Shown here one piece after another: positions 8,044-14,014 of a stretch of 20,788 nt of DNA (position 1 is its first letter; every line of letters begins with the position of its first letter). Origin of the DNA: Planctomycetota bacterium (GTDB taxonomy: Bacteria; Planctomycetota; Planctomycetia; Pirellulales; Pirellulaceae). Both the position numbers and the translations under genes were made by a program. The notes beneath the pieces are model-generated. The model saw only the letters and a program-made list of their open reading frames with translations, had not been told where the DNA came from and did no database searches. The stretch covers positions 1-20,788 of the forward strand of contig JAEZAS010000433.1 of the NCBI GenBank assembly GCA_023430365.1, in the 5' to 3' direction.

Positions 8044-8412
8044 TTAGAGATGCAGGCGGAGGAGCGTTGCCTGGCGGCGGCGGAGTTCGCGGAACGATTC
8101 GACGGTGTCCCAGTTTTCGCTGTCCCGGTAGGCGGGCGTGTCGGCTGGTTCGCTGGGGCGGTCGATGACTGGCAGCGAGCCGTCGGCCAGTTCGACCTGC
8201 TGGAGAGTCGAAGTGGCGAAGAAATTGAGCACGATGAACAGGACCGCCGCTTGGGCGATGCGGCGCTGGGCGTTGCGTTCTACACGCTGGGTGCGGACGG
8301 CCTCCATCACCCGCGGACGCAGGTCTTCGCTCGGCTGAACGTAGTTGCCCGCCGCTCGGATGAGGGTCTCGATTTCGTGGACCGGATCTTGGGGATCGAA
8401 GGCGTCAATCAT
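8044..8412 (-). CDS. Small single-pass membrane protein, candidate anti-sigma factor
   Basis: This 122-aa protein has an N-terminal soluble part of about 50 residues, one membrane segment (IAQAAVLFIVLNFFATSTL) and a short C-terminal tail rich in Arg and Leu. Its ATG overlaps the last eight bases of the sigma-factor gene, so the two are surely co-translated. Genes in this position are often anti-sigma factors. It lacks the HxxxCxxC zinc motif of the common ZAS anti-sigma domain, so that role is inferred from context alone. I do not recognise a named family. It may simply be a planctomycete-specific membrane protein. Confidence 0.75.
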   Translation of the reverse strand: MIDAFDPQDPVHEIETLIRAAGNYVQPSEDLRPRVMEAVRTQRVERNAQRRIAQAAVLFIVLNFFATSTLQQVELADGSLPVIDRPSEPADTPAYRDSENWDTVESFRELRRRQATLLRLHL

Positions 8413-8971
8413 GCTGCACCTCCGGCTGCTCGCGTTGCAGACTGCGGGTGAGCTTGATCATGGCGTACTGGTATCGGCTGGCGGAGGTGTTCGGCGAGGT
8501 GCCGAGGATTTCTCCGATCTGGGCAAAGGTCATGCCTTCCCAGATTTTGAGGACGATGACCTCGGCCTGTTCGGGAGGCAGGCCGCGCAGGGCTCGCCAG
8601 ACGGCCTGGTGCGATTCCTCGCGCTCCGCCTCGTCGACCGGACAGTAGGTGATCAGGTCTCCCAGGCTGCCAGATGTGGTGAACCGATGGCCGCGGCGGA
8701 CGATCGTGAGGACTTCGTTGCGGACCATTCGCAGCAGATAGGCCCAGGGGCAAGCGACGCCCGCGAGCAGCCCCGGCTGGCGGGCCAGGCGCGCAAGTGC
8801 TGTCTGCACGGCGTCTTCCGCATCGTGCTGGTGCCGCGTGAGGGCGGCGGCGAAGCGGACGAGCCGGACGCTGGTCAGGTCGAACAACGCCCCGAGCGCA
8901 TCGGCCCCATGGGCCGCCAGCTGCTCGGCACACTGCTGAACTCGCTCGTTGAATTCTTGGCTGTTGCCCAT
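8405..8971 (-). CDS. ECF-subfamily RNA polymerase sigma factor
   Basis: This 188-aa sigma-70-family factor directs RNA polymerase to a dedicated promoter class. Region 2 spans roughly FDLTSVRLVRFAAALTRHQ, DAEDAVQTALARL and WAYLLRMVRNEVLTIVRR. Region 4 is LRGLPPEQAEVIVLKIWEGM followed by the helix-turn-helix FAQIGEILGTSPNTSASRY. There is no region 1 or region 3, as expected for ECF factors. The frame extends to 9118, but ATG 8971 is chosen because the likely promoter at 8997-9025 would otherwise lie inside the gene. A weak AGG stands upstream of this ATG. It overlaps the small membrane-protein gene downstream. Shared promoter blocks suggest autoregulation and control of the adjacent pseudopilus operon. 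Confidence 0.92.
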   Translation of the reverse strand: MGNSQEFNERVQQCAEQLAAHGADALGALFDLTSVRLVRFAAALTRHQHDAEDAVQTALARLARQPGLLAGVACPWAYLLRMVRNEVLTIVRRGHRFTTSGSLGDLITYCPVDEAEREESHQAVWRALRGLPPEQAEVIVLKIWEGMTFAQIGEILGTSPNTSASRYQYAMIKLTRSLQREQPEVQHD

Positions 8972-8996
8972 GGGTAGCGCCTGTGTACGCCCCAAT

Positions 8997-9025
8997 GATG
9001 CACGAGCTGGCGGGATTTGTCTAAG
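8997..9025 (-). promoter_or_regulatory. Probable ECF-type promoter of the sigma-factor operon
   Basis: On the minus strand this reads CTTAGACAAATCCCGC, eight bases, GCATC. It is the second copy of the 29-base two-block motif also found at 7866-7894. GCATC ends 25 bases before the sigma-factor ATG at 8971. The position directly before a sigma-factor gene points to positive autoregulation, a common ECF arrangement. The assignment of -35 (around AGACAAA) and -10 (GCATC) is inference from spacing. Confidence 0.72.
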
Positions 9026-9095
9026 AAAATTTGCGCCGCTCTTGGTTTCTGGTGGAACGATGAATTCTTGGGCTGGCCGGGCGGGTTGTGTTTGA

Positions 9096-9127
9096 ACGCA
9101 AAGTCGCGAAGACGCCAAGACGCAAAG
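9096..9127 (+). repeat. Four tandem octamers of the ACGCAAAG type
   Basis: Four consecutive eight-base units are seen: ACGCAAAG, TCGCGAAG, ACGCCAAG and ACGCAAAG. The variation is confined to two of the eight positions. They lie in the 148-base gap between the sigma-factor promoter and the stop of the next minus-strand gene. Similar ACGCAAAG-type strings are dispersed in many high-GC genomes. No coding role is apparent. Confidence 0.7.
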
Positions 9128-9173
9128 GGACGAGAGTGAGGCAAGGCTGAGTTGCGTGAACCACAGAAGGTGA

Positions 9174-9674
9174 TTAGTGGGGAAGGTGGCTGACGAGGCG
9201 GTCGAAGTCGGCTTCGGTGGGGAAGGCGGCCGAGGTGAGGAGGATTTTCTTTCGGCCGTGCAGGTTTTGTAGTTGCTTGACGAAGCCGACGTGGAAGACC
9301 TGGGTCCGGATGGAGGCGATGGGAAGTTCCAGCTCGCCGCGAGAAAACATGCCTCGGGGAACGATGAGCGAGGTTGGGGTGATGGCCACGCGCTGCGGCG
9401 CTTTGCGACGATAGAAGTGGCCGAGCGGCGCTATGCAACCGACAGCGAGGGCCACGAGGGCGAAGATTTCGACGATCACCGTCACAGTCCAGGGCTCCAA
9501 AGGGGCCCTACCCATTTTCCAACCGGTATTCCAGAACAGGCCAATCGGCGCCGCGGCGAGGCCGATCAGGGCGACGAGGAAGAAAAGGATCAGGTAGCCG
9601 GTGCGGAACCGGCCGTACTCACACTGGAACAGGATCGACGTTTGTGGTGTGGCGGCTGGTGCGACGGATTGCAT
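9174..9674 (-). CDS. Two-helix membrane protein with possible PH-like C-terminal domain
   Basis: This 166-aa protein has two strong membrane segments (YLILFFLVALIGLAAAPIGLF and VTVIVEIFALVALAVGCIAPL). A C-terminal part of about 70 residues follows, with the pattern RVAITPTSLIVPRGMFSRGE, then LELPIASIRT and RKKILLTSAAF. This resembles the bacterial PH-like domains found on small membrane proteins. ATG 9674 is preferred over an in-frame TTG at 9686 because GGAG stands six bases before it. It lies 36 bases downstream of the DUF5984-like gene on the same strand, so it probably ends the same operon. Specific function is unknown, and the PH assignment is by pattern only. Confidence 0.7.
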   Translation of the reverse strand: MQSVAPAATPQTSILFQCEYGRFRTGYLILFFLVALIGLAAAPIGLFWNTGWKMGRAPLEPWTVTVIVEIFALVALAVGCIAPLGHFYRRKAPQRVAITPTSLIVPRGMFSRGELELPIASIRTQVFHVGFVKQLQNLHGRKKILLTSAAFPTEADFDRLVSHLPH

Positions 9675-9710
9675 GGGGAACTCCAACGGATTGAGGCTGA
9701 CCTTTGGGGA

Positions 9711-10505
9711 TTAGACACGCGCCTCTTTCATTTGACGAATTGCTTCCCGAATGCGTTTCCAATCGGTGGCAGGTGCTGGTGGGGCGAGCGAGCGTTCCAG
9801 TGAGCGTTCGCGTCCCATGTGCTGGCGCTTTAGTTCAGGCAAGTCGACTTCTATTTCTGCTGGCAGCATCCCTGCGATGACTTGCTCAAGCCGCTCACTC
9901 ATTTGTTGCATCAATAGGTCGTGGAAGGAGCGGACTTCTTGAAGGAAGGCGTCGCGCGACAGGTGGTAGGAGCCGCGAGTTGCTGACCAGACGGGCTGGC
10001 CGTCGATTATTCGTTGGCTGTTGTCCCACTCGATGTGGACGGTGATTTCGTCGGACCAGAAGTAAATGTTGGGAGGCTCTCTGAGGTAACCACAATCGAG
10101 CTGGCGGGCGCCGATCCACAGAACGGCTTTGTCATACCAATCCGAGCACGCCGTTTCGTTCTCTTCGTTGCTCGCTTCTAGCCATGCCGCGGCGGTCGCT
10201 TGCCAAGCACGGCCATGTTCGCCGGAGATGTAAGGAACCAGTGACGGCGGAACTGGCTCAAGAATATGGGGAGCCATTTCCAGGAGGTCCTCGTGGAACC
10301 GGACGACGTAGTAAGGGCAGTAACGATTCCTATCTTCGAGTGCCTGAAGCTGCTCGCTGTACTCGAAGAGTTTGCTGTCGCCGACATCGAGCCAGTACTC
10401 CCCCTCGGTGAGGCCGAACCAATGGAGGTGTTGATCGTCGGGCTTGTCGGGATATCCCCAAGGGGCGATTTGGTTGAGCGGGAGAAGGTTGAAGTTGAAG
10501 AGCAT
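9711..10505 (-). CDS. DUF5984-family-like protein of unknown function
   Basis: This 264-aa protein begins MLFNFNLLPLNQIAPWG and continues with HLHWFGLTEGEYWLDVGDSK. That pattern (xFxLxPLxxIxPWG, then LHWFGLTxGxYWL) is what I associate with the DUF5984 family. It is aromatic-rich and has no signal peptide or membrane helix, so it is probably cytoplasmic. The C-terminal third is helical and charged (QQMSERLEQVIAGML, ERSLERSLAPPAP). ATG 10505 is chosen over the overlapping GTG 10517 because GAAAGG stands four bases before it. The GTG overlaps the stop of the upstream gene. No biochemical function is known to me. Pairing with another small soluble protein might suggest an immunity or defence role, but nothing in the sequence proves this. 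Confidence 0.7.
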   Translation of the reverse strand: MLFNFNLLPLNQIAPWGYPDKPDDQHLHWFGLTEGEYWLDVGDSKLFEYSEQLQALEDRNRYCPYYVVRFHEDLLEMAPHILEPVPPSLVPYISGEHGRAWQATAAAWLEASNEENETACSDWYDKAVLWIGARQLDCGYLREPPNIYFWSDEITVHIEWDNSQRIIDGQPVWSATRGSYHLSRDAFLQEVRSFHDLLMQQMSERLEQVIAGMLPAEIEVDLPELKRQHMGRERSLERSLAPPAPATDWKRIREAIRQMKEARV

Positions 10506-10516
10506 GTGGCCTTTCA

Positions 10517-10981
10517 CTATGGATCGGTGCGAAGCGTGTGCTCAGGCCCTGGCCAAAGGTATTTAACCTCGAAGCCTCGAAACAGCCATGGAAGTGTTGA
10601 ACGTCGCTCGCCAGGATCGGCTTCCAGATCGGCACAGAGGACGATTCGCTCGAAATGGTAAAACCCTAAATTGACCTCGGCGTTGAAACCGAGTTGCGCT
10701 AGATGCTCTCGAAGTCGAGGGCAAAACGGCTTCGCTGCGTCGGCGTAGTCCCAATCTTGCGACGGGTGCGCCCCCTCGTCGAATTGGCGTTGCTCCTCAG
10801 AGGAGAGTGTGGCGAGATGCTTCCGAAAGAGGTGCTGACGCAATTCGGCATACTCGTTCAATCGCCGGTCTTGCTCCTCGGGGTCGGCGATTTGGAACAG
10901 CGAACCTGAGATTCCTTCTCCCTTGTACCAGGCTTCGAGGGAACGGTAGCGAAGGTGTCGCTTTTGAGACCAGAGCCACAT
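10517..10981 (-). CDS. Hypothetical soluble protein, 154 aa
   Basis: I do not recognise the family. The protein is charged and aromatic-rich with no signal peptide or membrane segment. A helical, Arg/Glu-rich N-terminal half (EEQDRRLNEYAELRQHLFRK) is followed by a probable beta-rich part (VNLGFYHFERIVLCADLEAD, then WLFRGFEVKYLWPG). The stop overlaps an in-frame GTG of the next gene, and the real next start is only 12 bases on, so the two form an operon and may act together. ATG 10981 has no clear Shine-Dalgarno site. It is the first minus-strand gene left of the large non-coding region and probably starts from a promoter within it. Confidence 0.65.
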   Translation of the reverse strand: MWLWSQKRHLRYRSLEAWYKGEGISGSLFQIADPEEQDRRLNEYAELRQHLFRKHLATLSSEEQRQFDEGAHPSQDWDYADAAKPFCPRLREHLAQLGFNAEVNLGFYHFERIVLCADLEADPGERRSTLPWLFRGFEVKYLWPGPEHTLRTDP

Positions 10982-11063
10982 AGATCAATTGTTCGAGAGG
11001 GGCAAAGCAGATTTCAGCTCGCAGTTTGCCTGAGCGGCCAGTGGTTCTCAAACGGAATGTATT

Positions 11064-11091
11064 TTGCAACTTGAAATAAATTGTATATAAT
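11064..11091 (+). promoter_or_regulatory. Consensus-like housekeeping promoter
   Basis: TTGCAA at 11064-11069 and a perfect TATAAT at 11086-11091 are separated by 16 bases, in an AT-rich patch that stands out from the GC-rich surroundings. Transcription would start near 11098 and run right through the boxA-like site toward imuA, with no protein gene for about 490 bases. The match to a sigma-70 promoter is good. Whether planctomycete sigma factors use it is inferred. Confidence 0.5.
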
Positions 11092-11193
11092 ACGCGCAGC
11101 GAAAACCTTCCCTTGTTGCGAGGCGTGGGGCGGTCGCTGCTGCGCGGTTGGGGATTGTACGGCGAGTTCTGAGAACCCCGATCGTGGTGATCG

Positions 11194-11360
11194 GTTGTGG
11201 ACTGCTCTTTGACAATTGGGTGTGGATGGCTGAGGGTTAGCTCTTGTGGGCCCGGTCGCGCAGGCGTTGTGAAGCCATAGGGCCGTTTTGACGGAACCTG
11301 CGTGTTGGGCACGCTTTGCCGCGTTTGGGTGATGATGGCTAGATGTTGTGGACTGCTCTT
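11194..11360 (+). repeat. 16-base exact direct repeat pair
   Basis: GTTGTGGACTGCTCTT occurs at 11194-11209 and again at 11345-11360, 151 bases apart. The first copy runs on into the boxA-like TGCTCTTTGACAA; the second diverges after CTCTT. Both copies are followed or preceded by loosely similar GATGGCT strings. A 16-base exact match in 600 bases is very unlikely by chance, so a segmental duplication is probable. There is no regular spacing or third exact copy, so it is not a CRISPR array. Confidence 0.65.
11203..11215 (+). promoter_or_regulatory. boxA-like antitermination sequence
   Basis: TGCTCTTTGACAA differs by one base (G for A) from the TGCTCTTTAACA boxA of E. coli rRNA leaders, the RNA site bound by NusB/NusE. 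boxA sites occur in rRNA leaders and in some CRISPR leaders, both of which are long non-coding transcripts. Here it lies about 105 bases after the proposed start point of a transcript with no evident protein. The same bases contain a TTGACA, but no -10 element follows at a suitable distance, so the boxA reading is preferred. Confidence 0.4.
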
Positions 11361-11555
11361 GTAGGTGTTGTCGGCGGCGGCGCTTGCGGGCAGCCTTCGG
11401 AGCAGGTGCGCAAGGGTTGTAGAGATTCGGGGCGGATTTTTCGTATCTGTTTGCCAGTGGAGCAGTTGCTGCCGATTTATGCCTTTCGCTAGCTGTTGTA
11501 TTTGGTCCTGGCGGGCTTGTTCTGCAGCCGCTGAGTCTAGGCAGCCGATTTGTAT

Positions 11556-11573
11556 TGTGTACATTTGTACACA
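11556..11573 (+). promoter_or_regulatory. Perfect palindrome, probable SOS (LexA-type) operator of imuA
   Basis: TGTGTACATTTGTACACA is a perfect inverted repeat of two eight-base arms around TT. It lies 18 bases before the imuA ATG and just upstream of its Shine-Dalgarno AAGGGA. imuA-imuB-dnaE2 cassettes are LexA-regulated in the bacteria studied. The core GTACATTTGTAC resembles the cyanobacterial LexA core GTAC-N4-GTWC. It is unlike E. coli CTGT-N8-ACAG and the alphaproteobacterial GTTC-N7-GTTC. Binding by LexA is inferred. Confidence 0.6.
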
Positions 11574-11591
11574 TACGCAAGGGACGCTAGC

Positions 11592-12389
11592 ATGCAGATT
11601 CCGCTTTCTCCTTCCGACGCCCAGGACGGGCTTTCCATGGCTCAGGTTGAGCTTTCGCAGGCTGAGATTGTCGAGCGGCTGCAACGCGGCGTGCGGCGGT
11701 TGGAGAAGGATCAGCGGCCCGATTTCGGACGCGTGACCAGCGGCTGCCGAGGGGTGGATGGGCTGGTTGGCGAGGGAGGTTTTCGGCGGGGAACGCTCGT
11801 CGAATGGCTGGGAGACCCTGGCAGCGGGGCGACCGCTCTGGCGAGTGTCGCAGCGCGCGAGGCGAGTCGCGAGGGTGGCTATGTCGTGGTGCTGGACCCT
11901 GCGCGGAGGTTTTATCCGCTAGCCGCGGCGACGTTGGGGATTCGGCTCGATCGGCTCATCGTCGTACGGCCGGAGAGCGAGAAGGACTATCACTGGGCCG
12001 TTTGCCAGGCGCTCGGTTGTCGGGGTGTGAGCGCGGTGCTGTGCTGGCCGCGAAAGCTCGATAGCCAGTCGCTGCGCCGGTGGCAACTGGCGGCGGAAAC
12101 CGGAGGCAGTCTGGGCTTGCTCGTCCGGCCGACCCGTGCCCGCGGTCAGCCGACGTGGGCTGAGGTGCAGTTGCTGGTGCAGCCTCGGCCGACGCGCACG
12201 GCAAGCGTGCGGGCCGCGACTCAGCGGCGGTTACGAGTGGAACTGTGTTACTGCCGGTCAGGAAAAGCTGGCGGACAGGTGGAAATGGACTTCGACTGCG
12301 AGACGGGCCTGATTCATGAGACGAGCGCTTTGCCTGTGGTTGCCCAGTTGGCCGATTCAACGGCTCTGGCACGCTCGGCCCGAGCTTAG
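11592..12389 (+). CDS. imuA: ImuA, RecA-like component of the translesion mutasome
   Basis: This 265-aa RecA/SulA-like protein is encoded first in imuA-imuB-dnaE2 cassettes. ImuA-type proteins are needed for damage-induced mutagenesis and interact with the mutasome. Residues 74-81, GDPGSGAT, sit where RecA has its Walker A loop, but the Lys is missing (SGAT, not GKT), so ATP hydrolysis is doubtful. A RecA-like core follows (VVVLDPARRFYPLAAATLGI, LIVVRPESEKDYHWAVCQAL). The tail VEMDFDCETGLIHETSALPVV is typical of the family. ATG 11592 has AAGGGA seven bases upstream; the frame extends to 11550, but that start lies before the palindrome. The 3' end overlaps imuB by 74 bases, giving strong translational coupling. 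Confidence 0.88.
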   Translation: MQIPLSPSDAQDGLSMAQVELSQAEIVERLQRGVRRLEKDQRPDFGRVTSGCRGVDGLVGEGGFRRGTLVEWLGDPGSGATALASVAAREASREGGYVVVLDPARRFYPLAAATLGIRLDRLIVVRPESEKDYHWAVCQALGCRGVSAVLCWPRKLDSQSLRRWQLAAETGGSLGLLVRPTRARGQPTWAEVQLLVQPRPTRTASVRAATQRRLRVELCYCRSGKAGGQVEMDFDCETGLIHETSALPVVAQLADSTALARSARA

Positions 12390-13842
12390 AGGCCGGCCGA
12401 CGGTGTTGCACGAGCAGCGGCGGGGCACGACGAAGGTCGTGGCCTGTTCGCAGCGGGCGTATCACGGCGGCGTCTTCCCGGGCATGTCGCTCGCCGAAGC
12501 GGCGGCGCTGCCGCTGGAGGGGTTGCATCTGGAGCAGCACGATCCGGAAGCCGATCGACTGGCGCTCGAGCAACTGGCAATCGAATGCGAGTCGTTCAGT
12601 CCGCTCGTGGGACTGGAAGAAGGAGAGCGTCCCGAGAGCTTGCTGCTCGATGTGACGGGGCTCGGTCCGATCTTCGGCGATGAGCGGACGCTGGCCGAGC
12701 AGGTTGTGCGGTCGTTTCGCATGCGCGGGATGGAAGCCCGCGTGGCGATTGCGGCCACCTACGGAGCGGCATGGGGGCTCGCGCACTACGCCCACGGATT
12801 GCCGGTGGTCGTGGAGGATTCGCAAACCGAAGAGGCGCTTCGCGAGTTGCCAGTCGAGGCATTGCGGATTGTTTCGGAGGAAACGAAGTATTCGCTGGCT
12901 GAGCTGGGCATTTTGAAGATCGGCGATCTGCTGGCGCTGCCACGGTCGGGGATTGCTTCGCGGTTTGAGCCTGATTTGCTCGAGCGACTCGAGCAGGCGC
13001 TGGGAGAGCGGGCGGAAACGATCGCCGTGCATCGGGCGCTGCCGGAGATTGTCGAGGTCTGGAGGTTTGAGCATCCCTGTGAGGACCGGCGAGGGATTGA
13101 GTTCGCCCTGACTCAATTGAACGAGCGCGTGACTGTGCTGCTGCGTAGCCGGCTGCAAGGGGCGTTGCAACTGGCGTGCAATTTGGAGTTGCAGGACCGA
13201 GCGCCGGTGGAACTGCGGATCGGGTTCTATCAGGCGACGGCGGCGACCGAGCATGTGCGAAAGCTGCTCTTGGCTCGCCTGGAGCAGACGGAGTTGCGCG
13301 GAGCGGTGACGAGTGTTCGCCTGGCGGTGCTGCTGTCGGCGCCGCTCGCGTTTCAGCAGCAGGAATTGTTTGTCGACAGTTCGCAGAGCGAGTGTCGGCG
13401 GCAGGTGGCGTCGCTGGTCGATCGGTTGAGCTGTCGCCTGGATCGAGGAGCGGTGCTGCGAGCCCGGCCGGTGGCGGATATTCAGCCGGAGTTTGCCTAT
13501 CGGTATGAGCCGCTGACGGGAAATCTCGCAAAACCGCGCGGCAAGAGGGAGCAGCGTCCTCCGGCGGCGCCGCTTCCCCGGCCGACGATGCTCGAGACCA
13601 CCCCGCGGCCGATCGAGGTAATCTGGTCGCCCCCCGACGGGATGCCGAAGCAGATGCGGTTGCAGAATCAGTTGTTGCGGATCGAACGAGCCTGGGGACC
13701 GGAGCGGATCTACACCGGTTGGTGGCGCGGGCGGGCGATTCACCGCGACTACTACTGCGTGGAGACGTCCGGAGGAGAGCGGTTTTGGATCTTCCGGCAG
13801 CTACGGGGCGGCCAGTGGTTTTTGCAGGGAGTTTTCGATTAG
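12316..13842 (+). CDS. imuB: ImuB, catalytically inactive Y-family polymerase-like hub protein
   Basis: This 508-aa Y-family DNA polymerase homologue acts as the adaptor that brings DnaE2 to the sliding clamp. It starts MRRALCLWLPSWPIQRLW, where active polymerases have a DxDxFFA-type motif, so the first catalytic Asp is missing. At the second site the usual SxDEA-LDVTG reads RPESLLLDVTG (105-115): Asp is replaced by Glu107 and Glu by Ser108. Palm, finger and thumb-like regions and a little-finger-like domain follow. QQELF at 348-352 matches the beta-clamp-binding pentapeptide QxxLF. The C-terminal region (PRPIEVIWSPPDGMPKQMRL onward) is typical of ImuB. It overlaps imuA and is followed by dnaE2 after a 169-base gap. 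Confidence 0.92.
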   Translation: MRRALCLWLPSWPIQRLWHARPELRGRPTVLHEQRRGTTKVVACSQRAYHGGVFPGMSLAEAAALPLEGLHLEQHDPEADRLALEQLAIECESFSPLVGLEEGERPESLLLDVTGLGPIFGDERTLAEQVVRSFRMRGMEARVAIAATYGAAWGLAHYAHGLPVVVEDSQTEEALRELPVEALRIVSEETKYSLAELGILKIGDLLALPRSGIASRFEPDLLERLEQALGERAETIAVHRALPEIVEVWRFEHPCEDRRGIEFALTQLNERVTVLLRSRLQGALQLACNLELQDRAPVELRIGFYQATAATEHVRKLLLARLEQTELRGAVTSVRLAVLLSAPLAFQQQELFVDSSQSECRRQVASLVDRLSCRLDRGAVLRARPVADIQPEFAYRYEPLTGNLAKPRGKREQRPPAAPLPRPTMLETTPRPIEVIWSPPDGMPKQMRLQNQLLRIERAWGPERIYTGWWRGRAIHRDYYCVETSGGERFWIFRQLRGGQWFLQGVFD

Positions 13843-14014
13843 CCATGTGCCTGAGAGGCTTGCTGAGTGGCGCTCTGGAGCTGAGTGGCACGCCCTGAAC
13901 GAAGTGAAGGGCGTGGCGGCTGGGGCGTTTTGGCCACGCCCTTCGCTGCGCTCCAGGGCGTGCCACCCCTATTGTGGTGGCCAGTGGTTTTTGTGGGGAG
14001 TTTGATTCGCTATG
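13810..14014 (+). repeat. Imperfect direct duplication of the imuB 3' end before dnaE2
   Basis: The last bases of imuB plus the next ATG (13810-13847) recur at 13979-14014, ending at the dnaE2 ATG. The first 15 bases are identical (GGCCAGTGGTTTTTG). After that only a few substitutions and a two-base gap separate the copies. Copy 1 encodes GQWFLQGVFD and a stop; copy 2 would encode GQWFLWGV and a stop. The copies flank the palindromic element at 13885-13966. A likely history is insertion or rearrangement in a once-compact imuB-dnaE2 junction. The downstream copy carries the GGGGAG that could serve dnaE2 as a ribosome-binding site. Confidence 0.75.
13885..13966. repeat. Long imperfect hairpin element between imuB and dnaE2
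   Basis: The 33-base left arm (13885-13917) and 34-base right arm (13933-13966) are near-perfect reverse complements. Both outer 13 bases (GTGGCACGCCCTG) and inner 12 bases (GAAGGGCGTGGC) pair fully, and only the middle eight or nine bases differ. The loop is 15 bases. It carries no reading frame and could fold in RNA or DNA as one strong stem. It may weaken expression of dnaE2 relative to imuB, or it may be a small mobile palindrome. Confidence 0.8.

Larger units (their letters stand above)
10982..11591. other. 610-base region without a supportable gene
   Basis: This region separates the minus-strand DUF5984 operon from the plus-strand imuA-imuB-dnaE2 cassette. No frame gives a convincing protein; an open frame from 11365 has no family features and runs into imuA in another frame. 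An AT-rich core (11058-11093) holds a strong plus-strand promoter-like sequence. Further right are a boxA-like sequence, a duplicated 16-mer and an 18-base palindrome, each listed separately. The region could be a long leader of imuA, a small RNA gene, or both. AT-rich sequence on the minus strand could also serve the leftward operon. Confidence 0.55.

Noticed and set aside
8972..9118. Longer sigma-factor reading frame starting at 9118
   Set aside because: It would contain the conserved promoter blocks at 8997-9025, and the added residues show no sigma-factor features.
11209..11214. TTGACA as a -35 promoter element
   Set aside because: No acceptable -10 sequence lies 16-18 bases downstream. 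The bases fit boxA better.
11194..11360. CRISPR array
   Set aside because: There are only two 16-base copies 151 bases apart, with no regular spacers and no cas gene in the window.
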